DNA from: Promicromonospora sukumoe
GTDB lineage: Bacteria > Actinomycetota > Actinomycetes > Actinomycetales > Cellulomonadaceae
Reading direction: 5' to 3'
DNA length: 64,000 nucleotides
NCBI RefSeq assembly: GCF_014137995.1
Contig: NZ_JACGWV010000003.1
Coordinates: 868,001 to 932,000, forward strand
Program-made: the position numbers and the translations under genes
Notes under the pieces: model-generated
Database searches by the model: none
What the model saw: only the letters and a program-made list of their open reading frames with translations
What the model was told of the DNA's origin: nothing
In this document: positions 9,482-18,277 of the stretch, one piece after another
How the letters are laid out: each line of letters begins with the position of its first letter
Position numbering within the stretch: position 1 is the first letter of the stretch

Positions 9482-10762
9482 ATGAGCGCATCGACTCCCG
9501 ACCCGCTCGCCACCCCGCTCGCCGAGCTCGACCCCGAGATCGCCGCCGTTCTCACCGGTGAGCTGGCCCGCCAGCGCGACACTCTCGAGATGATCGCGTC
9601 CGAGAACTTCGTGCCGCGTGCCGTCCTGGAGGCGCAGGGTTCGGTCCTGACCAACAAGTACGCCGAGGGCTACCCGGGCCGCCGCTACTACGGTGGCTGC
9701 GAGCAGGTCGACATCGCGGAGAACCTCGCGATCGCCCGCGCCAAGGAGCTGTTCGGCGCCGAGCACGCCAACGTCCAGCCGCACTCGGGCGCCACCGCGA
9801 ACGCGGCGGTCCTGCACGCCCTGATCAACGCGGGCGACAAGATCCTCGGCCTCGAGCTGGCCCACGGCGGCCACCTCACGCACGGCATGAAGATCAACTT
9901 CAGCGGCAAGCTGTACGACGTCGGCGCCTACGGCGTGGACCCGCAGTCCTACCGCATCGAGATGGACGAGGTGCGCAAGAAGGCGCTGGAGCACCGCCCC
10001 GACGTCATCATCGCCGGCTGGTCCGCCTACCCGCGCCACCTCGACTTCGCCGCGTTCCGCGAGGTCGCCGACGAGGTCGGTGCCAAGCTCTGGGTCGACA
10101 TGGCGCACTTCGCCGGCCTCGTGGCCGCCGGCCTGCACCCGTCCCCGGTGCCGCACGCCGACGTCGTCTCCTCGACCGTGCACAAGACGATCGGCGGGCC
10201 GCGCTCCGGCTTCATCCTCTCCAAGGAGGAGTACGCCAAGAAGATCAACTCCGCGGTGTTCCCCGGCCAGCAGGGCGGGCCGCTCATGCACGTGATCGCC
10301 GCCAAGGCGGTCTCGTTCAAGATCGCGGGCACCGAGTCGTTCAAGGACCGCCAGGAGCGCACGCTCCGCGGCGCCTCGATCATCGCCGAGCGCCTCTCGC
10401 AGCCCGACGTCGCCGCGGCCGGCGCGTCCGTGCTGACCGGTGGCACCGACGTGCACCTGGTGCTGGTGGACCTGCGCAACTCGCAGCTCGACGGCCAGCA
10501 GGCGGAGGACCTCCTGCACGACGCCGGGATCACCGTGAACCGCAACGCCGTCCCGTTCGACCCGCGCCCGCCGCGCGTCACCTCGGGCCTGCGGATCGGC
10601 ACGCCGGCGCTCGCCACGCGCGGGTTCGGCGACGCCGAGTTCACCGAGGTCGCCGACATCATCGCGACGGCGCTGAAGGACGGCGCCGCGACCGACGTCG
10701 ACGCCCTGTCCGCGCGGGTCGAGAAGCTGACCGCCGCGTTCCCGCTCTACCCGGGGCTCTGA
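9482..10762 (+). CDS. glyA: Serine hydroxymethyltransferase
   Basis: PLP enzyme converting serine plus THF to glycine plus 5,10-methylene-THF. The 426-aa length fits the family. The PLP lysine is K235 in '[15 protein letters not shown]'; '[15 protein letters not shown]' and '[12 protein letters not shown]' are substrate/PLP-binding signatures. ATG 9482 follows GAGGAG at a good distance; the frame is open far upstream through the riboswitch but without a plausible start. folD follows after 4 bases, so the two genes form an operon under the ZTP riboswitch. Confidence 0.97.
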   Translation: MSASTPDPLATPLAELDPEIAAVLTGELARQRDTLEMIASENFVPRAVLEAQGSVLTNKYAEGYPGRRYYGGCEQVDIAENLAIARAKELFGAEHANVQPHSGATANAAVLHALINAGDKILGLELAHGGHLTHGMKINFSGKLYDVGAYGVDPQSYRIEMDEVRKKALEHRPDVIIAGWSAYPRHLDFAAFREVADEVGAKLWVDMAHFAGLVAAGLHPSPVPHADVVSSTVHKTIGGPRSGFILSKEEYAKKINSAVFPGQQGGPLMHVIAAKAVSFKIAGTESFKDRQERTLRGASIIAERLSQPDVAAAGASVLTGGTDVHLVLVDLRNSQLDGQQAEDLLHDAGITVNRNAVPFDPRPPRVTSGLRIGTPALATRGFGDAEFTEVADIIATALKDGAATDVDALSARVEKLTAAFPLYPGL

Positions 10763-10766
10763 GCCG

Positions 10767-11651
10767 ATGGCCGCACAGATCCTGGACGGGAAGGCCACCG
10801 CCGCGTCGATCAAGGCGGAGCTCAAGGACCGCGTGACGGCGCTGCGTGACCGCGGCGTCATCCCCGGACTCGGCACGCTGCTGGTCGGCGAGGACCCGGG
10901 CTCGCAGTGGTACGTCGCGGGCAAGCACCGCGACTGCGCCGAGGTGGGCATCGCGTCGATCCGGGAGGACCTCCCGGCCACGGCGACGCAGGACGAGATC
11001 GAGGCCGCGGTGCGCCGGCTGAACGAGGACCCGGCCTGCACCGGGTACATCGTCCAGCTCCCGCTGCCGAAGGGCATCGACACCAACCGCGTGCTGGAGC
11101 TCGTCGACCCCGACAAGGACGCCGACGGCCTGCACCCCACCAACCTGGGGCGCCTGGTGCTGCGGGTCAACGAGGACGTCACGTCCTCGCTGCCCTGCAC
11201 GCCGCGCGGCATCATCGAGCTGGTGGAGCGGCACGGCATCAAGCTCGCCGGCAAGGAGATCGTGGTGCTCGGCCGCGGCGTCACCGTGGGCCGCCCGATC
11301 GGCCTGCTGCTCACGCGGCGCGCCGTCAACGCGACGGTCACCCTGACGCACACCGGCACGCAGGACCTCGCCGGGCTGGTCCGGCGGGCCGACGTCGTCG
11401 TGGCCGCCGCGGGCGTCAAGGGCATCGTGTCCGGCGACATGGTCAAGCCGGGCGCCGTGCTGATCGACGTCGGCGTCTCGCGCGAGACCGACCCGCAGAC
11501 GGGCAAGTCGCGCGTCGTCGGGGACGTGTCGCCCGAGGCCGCCGAGATCGCGGGCTGGGTGTCGCCCAACCCGGGCGGCGTCGGCCCGATGACGCGGGCG
11601 ATGCTGCTGGCGAACGTCGTGGAGTCGGCGGAGCGCTCGCTGGTCCCCTGA
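10767..11651 (+). CDS. folD: Methylenetetrahydrofolate dehydrogenase / methenyl-THF cyclohydrolase
   Basis: Bifunctional FolD (294 aa) taking the methylene-THF made by GlyA to 10-formyl-THF. Visible motifs are '[14 protein letters not shown]' around residue 50 (catalytic Lys region), '[12 protein letters not shown]', and the NADP-binding '[16 protein letters not shown]' near residue 170. The end is '[13 protein letters not shown]', the family's C-terminal signature (PGGVGPMT). It starts 4 bases after glyA. A 25-bp inverted repeat 40 bases after the stop may terminate the operon. Confidence 0.96.
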   Translation: MAAQILDGKATAASIKAELKDRVTALRDRGVIPGLGTLLVGEDPGSQWYVAGKHRDCAEVGIASIREDLPATATQDEIEAAVRRLNEDPACTGYIVQLPLPKGIDTNRVLELVDPDKDADGLHPTNLGRLVLRVNEDVTSSLPCTPRGIIELVERHGIKLAGKEIVVLGRGVTVGRPIGLLLTRRAVNATVTLTHTGTQDLAGLVRRADVVVAAAGVKGIVSGDMVKPGAVLIDVGVSRETDPQTGKSRVVGDVSPEAAEIAGWVSPNPGGVGPMTRAMLLANVVESAERSLVP

Positions 11652-11690
11652 CGGCTCTGCTGATATTGCACGGCTGAGCACCGCCGCAGT

Positions 11691-11746
11691 TGAACGTAGG
11701 TGTAGTCGCTCTATGGCCACTCATAGAGCGACTACACCTACGTTCA
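11691..11746. repeat. Long perfect inverted repeat downstream of folD
   Basis: Arms 11691-11715 and 11722-11746 are perfect reverse complements (25 bp) around a 6-base loop (GCCACT). It is 39 bases after the folD stop and 131 bases before the next gene on the same strand, so it may end the glyA-folD transcript. No T-run follows. It is one of the window's family of long intergenic palindromes. Confidence 0.85.
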
Positions 11747-11877
11747 GTTGGTGCTGGGTAGCTCGTGACGGGGAGCTCGTGGCGGGTGAAGACGCGGCGA
11801 TGAGTTGCGGGGCGGCTCGGGGTCTGAAGAGTTGATGCTGGGGCCGGTCGCGGCCCCGACCGACTCAGGAGGACATC

Positions 11878-12360
11878 ATGGTGAGCGTTCGGACCCATCT
11901 CTGGTTCGGGAACAACAGGGCCGGCGAGGCCGCCGCGTTCTACGCCGAGCACATCCCGGGCTCGTCCGTCGAGCGCGTGGTGAAGGCGCCGGACAACGCG
12001 CCGGGCGCCGAGCCGGGCACCGACTTCGTCGTCGAGTTCACGGTGGCGGGCCAGCCCGTCATCGGGCTGAATGCCGGCCCCCACCGCACGCTCGACGAGG
12101 CGTTCTCGTTCTACCTGTCGGTCGAGGGCCAGGCCGAGGTCGACCACTACTGGGACGTCCTGACCGCCGACGGCGGCGAGCCCGGGGCCTGCGGCTGGTG
12201 CAAGGACAAGTTCGGGGTGTCCTGGCAGGTGATCCCCAAGGAGCTCGAACGGCTCAGCGGCTCGTACACGACGCCCGCCGAGATCGCCACGATGAACGCC
12301 ATGCTGCAGATGGGCAAGATCGACGTCGCGGCACTCCAGGCGGCGCACGACGGCGCGTAG
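11878..12360 (+). CDS. VOC-family (PhnB-like) protein
   Basis: 160-aa vicinal-oxygen-chelate fold protein of the PhnB/'3-demethylubiquinone methyltransferase-like' group. It starts with 'HLWFGNNRAGEAAAFY', and later has 'NAGPHRTLDEAFSFYLSVE' and 'WCKDKFGVSWQVIPKEL', all characteristic of that group. The name is historical; no methyltransferase motif is present, so activity is unknown. ATG 11878 has AGGAGG 6-11 bases upstream. It stands alone, convergent with the TRIC-like gene. Confidence 0.85.
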   Translation: MVSVRTHLWFGNNRAGEAAAFYAEHIPGSSVERVVKAPDNAPGAEPGTDFVVEFTVAGQPVIGLNAGPHRTLDEAFSFYLSVEGQAEVDHYWDVLTADGGEPGACGWCKDKFGVSWQVIPKELERLSGSYTTPAEIATMNAMLQMGKIDVAALQAAHDGA

Positions 12361-12365
12361 GCCGC

Positions 12366-13022
12366 TCAGCGCGGCCGGCGTCGCACGACCAGGGCCTGCT
12401 GGTCCGGGAACCTCCAGCCGTAGCGCACGGCGAGCAGCCGCACCAGGGTGGTGAGCACCACGGCGGCGGCCGCGGCTCCGAGCACCGGGACCCCGAGCGC
12501 CACGAGTGCCACCAGGAGCGCGGCGCCGGCCGCCGCCGCGACCGCGTACAGCGATCCGACGTGCAGCAGTGCGACCGGGAGGTCGAGGGTCACGTCGCGG
12601 AGCACGGAGCCGCCGACGGCGGCCGCCGCGCCGACGAACACCGCCGGGACGGCGGGCACCCCGAGCGCGAGTGCCTTCGAGGTGCCGATCGCACCGAACA
12701 GACCGATGACGACGGCGTCCAGCGACAGGATGACGGGGTCGAGACGGGCAAGGAGCCGCTGCAGCGACAGTCCGGCGAGGGCCGCGACGGTCGCCACGAG
12801 CACGTACCAGGGGCCGTAGATCGCCACGGGCGGCTCGCCGAGCAGGATGTCCCGCAGCAGGCTCCCGCCGAGTGCCACCCCGATGCCGACGAGCACGGTG
12901 CCGAGCACGTCGATGCGGCGGTCGGTGATGGCGCCCGCGAAGAGCGCACCCTGGAGCGCGCCCAGGGCCACCGCCGCGAGCTCGGCCCAGAGCGGAATGC
13001 CGAAGGGGACGATCGTGTCCAT
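12366..13022 (-). CDS. TRIC/UPF0126-family membrane protein
   Basis: 218-aa polytopic membrane protein built from two tandem repeats of about 85 residues. Each has the family's GG-S-x-LRD motif (GGSLLRDILLG near residue 50 and GGSVLRDVTLD near 135). The family (YadS-like, Pfam UPF0126/TRIC) forms trimeric cation channels. ATG 13022 is chosen because the first TM segment starts there and AAGGAG lies upstream; the longer frame encodes an implausible basic tail. The C-terminus is hydrophilic (RRRPR). Confidence 0.85.
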   Translation of the reverse strand: MDTIVPFGIPLWAELAAVALGALQGALFAGAITDRRIDVLGTVLVGIGVALGGSLLRDILLGEPPVAIYGPWYVLVATVAALAGLSLQRLLARLDPVILSLDAVVIGLFGAIGTSKALALGVPAVPAVFVGAAAAVGGSVLRDVTLDLPVALLHVGSLYAVAAAAGAALLVALVALGVPVLGAAAAAVVLTTLVRLLAVRYGWRFPDQQALVVRRRPR

Positions 13023-13060
13023 GGGGGTACTCGTTCTCCTTGCCCGTCCCGGTGCCCGGT

Positions 13061-13789
13061 CTAGCTGGCGGTGGACCGCGCGGCCTCGAGGATCACGTCC
13101 GTCACGGACTCCGGCCGGGAGACCGTCACGGCGTGCGAGGCGTCGACCTCGACGAGCGTGGCACCGGCGCGGTCGGCCATGAAGCGGGAGAGCTCCGCGG
13201 GGACGGCCAGGTCCTTCGTCGCCGAGAGCACCCACGACGGGATCGACCTCCAGGCGGCCGCGCTGGCCGGAGCCTCGAAGGCGGCGAGCCCGAGCGGGCG
13301 CTGCGTGGCCGCCATGTGCTCGGCCGTGATCACGTCCACGTCGCCCGCGAACAGCTCGTGGAACTGCGCCGGGTCGATGTAGAGCTCGGTGGCGGTGCCG
13401 CCGTCGGGCGTGGTGTAGGGGAACGGCTGCGCGGCGCCGCCGAGCCTGGCCCCGGGGAACTTCTCGACGAGGTCGACGAGGCTCTCGCCCGGCTCCGCGA
13501 GGAAGCTCGCGACGTAGACCAGGGCGGTCACGTCCGGGTTGCCGGCGGCCGCGTGGCTCATCACGTGCCCGCCGTAGGAGTGGCCGGCGAGGACGACGGG
13601 GCCGTCGACGGTCTTCAGCACGTCACGCAGGTACTGCGCGTCCTGCTCCAGGTCGCGGAGCGGGTTGGCGACCGCGATCACGCGGTGGCCAGCCTCGCGC
13701 AGCGCCGTGATCGAGCCGTTCCAGCTCGACGAGTCGGCGTAGGCGCCGTGGACCAGGACGATGGTCTGCTTCGTGGCGGTGGTGTTCAT
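13061..13789 (-). CDS. Alpha/beta hydrolase
   Basis: 242-aa hydrolase with the nucleophile elbow 'LAGHSYGGHVM' (Ser near 70), oxyanion motif 'LVHGAYADSSSW' near the N-terminus, and catalytic His in 'EVDASHAVTVS' near the C-terminus. The sequence type is that of small salicylate-esterase/EstC-like hydrolases, but the substrate is unknown. A perfect 16-base AT-rich palindrome lies 74 bases upstream of the ATG. It is on the same strand as the TRIC-like gene, 38 bases away. Confidence 0.87.
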   Translation of the reverse strand: MNTTATKQTIVLVHGAYADSSSWNGSITALREAGHRVIAVANPLRDLEQDAQYLRDVLKTVDGPVVLAGHSYGGHVMSHAAAGNPDVTALVYVASFLAEPGESLVDLVEKFPGARLGGAAQPFPYTTPDGGTATELYIDPAQFHELFAGDVDVITAEHMAATQRPLGLAAFEAPASAAAWRSIPSWVLSATKDLAVPAELSRFMADRAGATLVEVDASHAVTVSRPESVTDVILEAARSTAS

Positions 13790-13862
13790 GATGCCCTCTC
13801 TCGGATCGGTCGTGCTTCGCCGAAGACTGGTTGTCTTCGTCCCCCCGCGTAACGCATCGTGA

Positions 13863-13878
13863 ATGCAATATATTGCAT
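13863..13878. promoter_or_regulatory. Palindromic operator candidate in the hydrolase/xth divergent gap
   Basis: ATGCAATATATTGCAT is a perfect 16-base palindrome, strikingly AT-rich for this genome, located between the divergent hydrolase and exonuclease III genes. It fits a MarR/PadR-type operator controlling the hydrolase, whose start is 74 bases away. No such regulator gene is adjacent. Confidence 0.6.
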
Positions 13879-13957
13879 GTCAGCTGAGACGGCCAGAGCA
13901 CACCGGAAAGCAGGAGCCGCCGGGCCGGCGTGATCCGCCGCTGTCAGAGGCGGCCGT

Positions 13958-13963
13958 TAGGCT
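13958..13963 (+). promoter_or_regulatory. -10 element for leaderless xth
   Basis: TAGGCT ends 6 bases before the GTG start of the exonuclease III gene, the usual actinobacterial spacing for a leaderless transcript. No ribosome site is seen in between. Confidence 0.5.
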
Positions 13964-13969
13964 TCCCCG

Positions 13970-14794
13970 GTGCCCCTGATCGTCGCCACCGCCAATGTCA
14001 ACGGGATCCGTGCCGCCGTCCGCCGCGGCATCGAGTCCTGGATCGCCACCCGGACGCCGGACGTGCTGCTGCTGCAGGAGGTCCGCGCCCCCGACAAGCT
14101 CGCGCGCGAGCTGCTCGACGGCTGGCACGTCGCGCACGCCGAGAGCGAGGTCAAGGGCCGCGCCGGGGTGCTGATCGCCTCACGCCTGCCGCTCGGCGAG
14201 GTCCGCACGGGCCTCGCGGCACACGGGCCCGACGGCGCCGCGGAGACGGGCGCCGACACCGGCCGCTGGGTCGAGGCCGACGTCCGCCTGCCCGACGGCG
14301 GCACGCTCACCGCGGTCTCCGCCTACCTGCACTCCGGCTCGACCAACCCGGGCCAGGAGCACACCATGGTGGCCAAGTACGCGTACCTGGAGAAGGTGAC
14401 GGCGCGCCTGGCGCAGCTCGCCGACGCGCCCGCCCCGGCCGTCGTGGCGGGCGACCTCAACATCGCCCACCAGAACGCCGACATCAAGAACTGGAAGGGC
14501 AACCAGAAGAGCGCCGGCTTCCTGCCCGAGGAGCGCGCCTACGTCACCCGCTGGCTCGACGAGCACGGCTGGACCGACCTGGGCCGCCACCACGCGGGCG
14601 ACGGCCCCGGCCCGTACACCTGGTGGTCGTGGCGCGGCGCCGCGTTCGACAACGACTCGGGCTGGCGCATCGACTACCAGCTCGCCAACAAGGCGCTCGC
14701 GGGTGCCTGCCGCAAGGTCGAGGTCGACCGGGCGCCCACCTACGCGGAGCGCTGGAGCGACCACGCCCCGGTCGTGGCGACCTACGAGCTGTAG
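13970..14794 (+). CDS. xth: Exodeoxyribonuclease III (AP endonuclease)
   Basis: 274-aa Exo III-family enzyme that nicks DNA 5' to abasic sites in base excision repair. Motifs in order: 'ANVNGIRAAV' with the conserved N, 'LLLQEVRAP' (metal-binding Glu), 'VSAYLHSGS', 'VAGDLNIAH' (GDLN), 'WWSWRGAAFDNDSGWRIDYQL' (split over two lines of the fold), and terminal 'WSDHAPVVATYEL' with the catalytic D-H pair. The GTG start is fixed by homology to 'LIVATANVNGIR' and by a -10 element 6 bases upstream, so translation is probably leaderless. The end of the gene overlaps a perfect 18-bp terminator hairpin shared with galK. Confidence 0.93.
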   Translation: MPLIVATANVNGIRAAVRRGIESWIATRTPDVLLLQEVRAPDKLARELLDGWHVAHAESEVKGRAGVLIASRLPLGEVRTGLAAHGPDGAAETGADTGRWVEADVRLPDGGTLTAVSAYLHSGSTNPGQEHTMVAKYAYLEKVTARLAQLADAPAPAVVAGDLNIAHQNADIKNWKGNQKSAGFLPEERAYVTRWLDEHGWTDLGRHHAGDGPGPYTWWSWRGAAFDNDSGWRIDYQLANKALAGACRKVEVDRAPTYAERWSDHAPVVATYEL

Positions 14795-14808
14795 GTCGCC
14801 ACGACCGG
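14768..14808. terminator. Bidirectional terminator between xth and galK
   Basis: Perfect 18-bp stem (14768-14785 with 14791-14808) and a 5-base loop (GAGCT). It overlaps the last codons and stop of xth and lies 9 bases beyond the end of the convergent galK. No T-run on either side. Confidence 0.75.
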
Positions 14809-14816
14809 TGCCGCCG

Positions 14817-16049
14817 TCAGCCCGCCGGGGCCGACGGCGGCGCCAGCAGGAACACCGGCTCCGTCAGGCCGGCGTCGGCGAACGCGTCGGCGACGGCCCG
14901 GGCGACCGTGTCGACGTCGGCCAGGCGGACCAGCGCGATGGCGCTGCCGCCGAACCCGCCGCCCGTCATGCGCGCGCCGAGCGCGCCCGCCGCCATGGCC
15001 GAGTCGACGACGAGGTCGAGCTCGCGGCAGGAGACCTCGTAGTCGTCCCGCAGGGAGACGTGCGAGGCGACCATGAACGGGCCGACGTCGGCCGCGCGGC
15101 CCTCGCGCACCAGGTCGGCGAACCGTGCGGTGCGGTCGATCTCGGACACGACGTGGCGCACGCGGCGGCGCAGCACGCCGTCGGCGTCGTGGGGCTCGAG
15201 CTCGGCCAGGGCCCGGTCGATGCCCATGCCGCCGAGGGTCGGCGCGATCTCGCGCAGCGACTCCAGCCCCAGCAGCTCCGCGGCCTGCTCGCACGAGGCG
15301 CGGCGCGCCCCGTACTCGCCGTCGACGTGGGAGTGCTCCGCCTTGGTGTCGACGACCAGGAGCGTGAGTCCGGCCGTGGCCAGGTCGAACGGCACCGGCA
15401 CGCCCGACTCCAGCGGCTTGAGGCCCGGCCGGAAGTCGAGCAGCAGCGCGTAGCCCTCGCGGCAGCGCAGCGACGCCGACTGGTCGAGCCCGCCGGTGGG
15501 CGCGCCCGCGATCTCGTTCTCCGCGCGGCGGGTGACGTCGACCAGCTCGGCGCGCCCGGCGTCGGACGCGACGAGGCCGAGGCCGGTCACGGCGTCGAGG
15601 GCGACCGCGACGGCGGCCTCCAGGGCGGCCGAGGAGCTCAGGCCGGCGCCGAAGGGCACGCACGAGTCCACGGCGGCCTCGAAGCCGCCGACCTTGTGCC
15701 CGGCCTCGGCCAGGGCCCAGGCGACTCCGGCGACGTAGGCGCCCCAGCCCTGGACCGCGCCGGGCGCGACGTCGGACAGACGGGCCTCCCACACGCCCTC
15801 GGCCTGCGCGGACACGAGCCGGACCAGGTCGTCCTCGCGCGGGCGCAGGGCGATGTAGGTGCGGTGCGGCAGCGCCGTGGGCAGGCAGAGCCCGGCGTTG
15901 TAGTCGGTGTGCTCGCCGATCAGGTTGACCCGCCCGGGGGCGGACCAGACGCCCTCGGGGGAGCCGTCGAACGAACGGGTGAAGAGCTCGTCGACCCGGC
16001 GTGCGCCGTCCTCGGCGCTCCAGGCCTCGAGCCAGTTGATGGTGGTCAC
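14817..16049 (-). CDS. galK: Galactokinase
   Basis: GHMP kinase phosphorylating galactose at C1, first step of the Leloir pathway (410 aa). Motifs: galactokinase signature 'GRVNLIGEHTDYNAGLCLP' (about residues 39-57), ATP-binding 'PFGAGLSSSAALE', and C-terminal 'GARMTGGGFGGSAIAL'. GTG start. It is the third gene of a minus-strand galactan set (GH53, GH42, galK) in the order expected for use of the products. galT/galE are not in the window. Confidence 0.95.
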   Translation of the reverse strand: MTTINWLEAWSAEDGARRVDELFTRSFDGSPEGVWSAPGRVNLIGEHTDYNAGLCLPTALPHRTYIALRPREDDLVRLVSAQAEGVWEARLSDVAPGAVQGWGAYVAGVAWALAEAGHKVGGFEAAVDSCVPFGAGLSSSAALEAAVAVALDAVTGLGLVASDAGRAELVDVTRRAENEIAGAPTGGLDQSASLRCREGYALLLDFRPGLKPLESGVPVPFDLATAGLTLLVVDTKAEHSHVDGEYGARRASCEQAAELLGLESLREIAPTLGGMGIDRALAELEPHDADGVLRRRVRHVVSEIDRTARFADLVREGRAADVGPFMVASHVSLRDDYEVSCRELDLVVDSAMAAGALGARMTGGGFGGSAIALVRLADVDTVARAVADAFADAGLTEPVFLLAPPSAPAG

Positions 16050-16144
16050 GTACCTGATTATTGCCCCCTGAGCGCGCCGGCCCCACCAGCCGGTCAGGCA
16101 GCGAGACCGGCGCGCTCGTCATCGGGACGGTGTGCGACCCAGCG

Positions 16145-18223
16145 TCAGGCGTCCTGGCGCAGCACGCGGACCGCCCCGGCGGGCACGTCCGCGTCGCCCT
16201 CGACCTGCTGCCCGGTGAGCAGATCGGTCGCGGGGGTCGCCAGCGGCAGCTTCACGACGCCGTCGGTGTGGTTGACCGCCACGGTGAAGGTGGCGCCGTC
16301 GCCGTGCCGCCGCACCACCTCCAGCCCTTCCACCGTGCCCGACGGCGCCAGGCCGGCGCCCGCGTACACGTCGGCCAGGACCGTGCCCAGCGCGTCGACG
16401 CCGAGCGCCGTCGACACGTACCAGCCCGTGCCGGCGCCGTGCCGGTGCCGGGTGATGGCGGCGCCGCCCGGCTTGGGCCCGTCCGTGTAGGTGCCGACGG
16501 GCTCGGCGCCGTCCAGGACCAGGTCGTCGGCCCAGACCGTGCCCGTGAGGTCGGTGGTGTCGTTGGTGGCGGCCCCGGCCCCCGCGGCTCCGGCCCGGTA
16601 CGCCACGGTGAGGGCGTCGTCCGCGCGCAGCGGCAGGAACTCCTCCACCCGCACGCCCAGCGCGTCGCGCAGCGGGGCCATGAAGCCGCCGGGGTGCACG
16701 GCGTCGTGCTCGTCGACGATGCCGCTGAAGTAGCTCACCAGCAGCGAGCCGCCGGCCTCGACGTAGGCGGTGAGGTTCGCGGCGTCGTCGGCCGTGAGCA
16801 GGTACGACGCCGGGGCGACGACCAGCTTGTAGCCCGACAGGTCCTGCCCCGGACGGACCAGGTCGACCGTGTGGCCGTCGCGCCAGAGCCGGTCGTAGTA
16901 GGCGTCCACGCGCTCGCGGTGGCGCGCGCCCTCGCTGGGCCGGAACTCCAGGTCCTGCGCCCAGAACGACTCGTAGTCCCACACCAGGGCGACGTCGGCC
17001 CGCACGCGCGAGCCGCGCAGCTCGGTCAGCCGGCCCAGGTTCGCGCCCAGCTCGGCCACCTCGCGCCACACGCGTGAGCCCGTGCCGGCGTGCGGCAGCA
17101 TCGCGGAGTGGAACTTCTCCGCGCCGGAGCGGGAGGCGCGCCACTGGAAGAACATCACTGCGTCCGCGCCGCGGCCGAGGTGCGCGAACGAGTTGCGGGC
17201 CAGCTCCCCGGGCCGCTTGGCGACGTTGCGCGGCTGCCAGTTCACCGCCGACGTCGAGTGCTCCAGCAGCAGCCACGGCTTGCCGCCCGCGACCGACCGC
17301 GTGAGGTCGGCGGCCAGCGAGAGGCCCACGTAGCCGCGCGGGTTCGCCGCCTGAAGGTAGTGGTCGTTCGAGACGAGGTCCACCTCCTTGCCCCACGCGA
17401 ACAGGTCGGTCCACGGGCAGCTCGCGGCCATGAAGTTGGTGGTCACCGGCGCGGAGGAGTGCTCGCGGACGGCGTCGCGCTCGGCGATGAAGCAGTCCCG
17501 CAGGGCGGCGTCGGAGAACCGCGTGAAGTCGAGCTGCTGGGCCGGGTTGACCGCCTCGGGGGCGGCCGCCGGCACCTGGACGTGCTCCCAGTCGGCGTAG
17601 TGCTGGCCCCAGAAGGCGGTGCCCCACGCGGCGTTCAGCGCGTCGAGCGACCCGTACCGCTCCTGGAGCCACACGCGGAACGCACGCTGGGCGTGCACCG
17701 AGTAGTCCAGCGCGACGGGCGCGCCGTACTCGTTGTGCACGTGCCACCCCGCCAGCGCCGGGTGGGTGCCGTATCGCTCGGCAAGGGCCTGGGTGATGCG
17801 CAGCGCCGCCTCCCGGTAGGCGGGGGCGGTGGGCGCCATCAGCCCGCGGCCGCCCGGCCCCATCGACGTGCCGTTCCTGTCGACGACTCGCGCGTCCGGG
17901 TGGGTCGCGTACAGCCACGCCGGCGGGGCCGCCGTCGGCGTGGCCAGCAGGATGCGGACGCCGCCGTCGTGCAGCAGCCCGATGATCCGGTCCAGCCAGC
18001 CGAAGTCGAACTCGCCCGGCCGCGGCTCCAGCAGCGCCCAGCTGAAGATGCCGAGGCTGACGAGGTTCACGCCCGCCTCGTTCATGAGCCGCACGTCCTC
18101 GGCCCAGACCTCCTCGGGCCACTGCTCGGGGTTGTAGTCGCCGCCGTAGCTGATCTGCTCGACGCCGGTCAGCCAGCCGTCGAACTGCGGTCCGGGCGTG
18201 AAGCTGCTTCCGGTGGTGGGCAT
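16145..18223 (-). CDS. Beta-galactosidase, glycoside hydrolase family 42
   Basis: 692-aa GH42 enzyme, cytoplasmic (no signal peptide). Domains in order: catalytic TIM barrel (about 20-400), trimerisation domain (about 405-620), and a C-terminal beta domain. Acid/base Glu165 lies in 'WHVHNEYG' and nucleophile Glu321 in 'LLLEHSTSAVNWQ', at the positions usual for GH42. Members of this family cleave beta-1,4-galacto-oligosaccharides from plant galactan, which fits the GH53 endo-galactanase gene upstream on the same strand (54-base gap) and galK downstream. The gap to GH53 holds tandem 9-base repeats. Confidence 0.93.
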   Translation of the reverse strand: MPTTGSSFTPGPQFDGWLTGVEQISYGGDYNPEQWPEEVWAEDVRLMNEAGVNLVSLGIFSWALLEPRPGEFDFGWLDRIIGLLHDGGVRILLATPTAAPPAWLYATHPDARVVDRNGTSMGPGGRGLMAPTAPAYREAALRITQALAERYGTHPALAGWHVHNEYGAPVALDYSVHAQRAFRVWLQERYGSLDALNAAWGTAFWGQHYADWEHVQVPAAAPEAVNPAQQLDFTRFSDAALRDCFIAERDAVREHSSAPVTTNFMAASCPWTDLFAWGKEVDLVSNDHYLQAANPRGYVGLSLAADLTRSVAGGKPWLLLEHSTSAVNWQPRNVAKRPGELARNSFAHLGRGADAVMFFQWRASRSGAEKFHSAMLPHAGTGSRVWREVAELGANLGRLTELRGSRVRADVALVWDYESFWAQDLEFRPSEGARHRERVDAYYDRLWRDGHTVDLVRPGQDLSGYKLVVAPASYLLTADDAANLTAYVEAGGSLLVSYFSGIVDEHDAVHPGGFMAPLRDALGVRVEEFLPLRADDALTVAYRAGAAGAGAATNDTTDLTGTVWADDLVLDGAEPVGTYTDGPKPGGAAITRHRHGAGTGWYVSTALGVDALGTVLADVYAGAGLAPSGTVEGLEVVRRHGDGATFTVAVNHTDGVVKLPLATPATDLLTGQQVEGDADVPAGAVRVLRQDA

Positions 18224-18237
18224 GAGGGTCCTTTCAC

Positions 18238-18271
18238 GGGTGGAACAGGTGGAACGGGTGGAACGGGTGGC
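18238..18271. repeat. Short tandem repeat in GH53-GH42 gap
   Basis: About 3.7 copies of a 9-base unit (GGTGGAACG, with one A variant) fill the space between the GH53 stop and the GH42 ribosome site. Copy number could vary between strains. Confidence 0.7.
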
Positions 18272-18277
18272 GCTCGG

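Noticed and set aside
9452..11671. Long minus-strand open frame opposite glyA-folD
   Set aside because: Shadow of two unmistakable plus-strand enzymes; no conserved motif in its translation.
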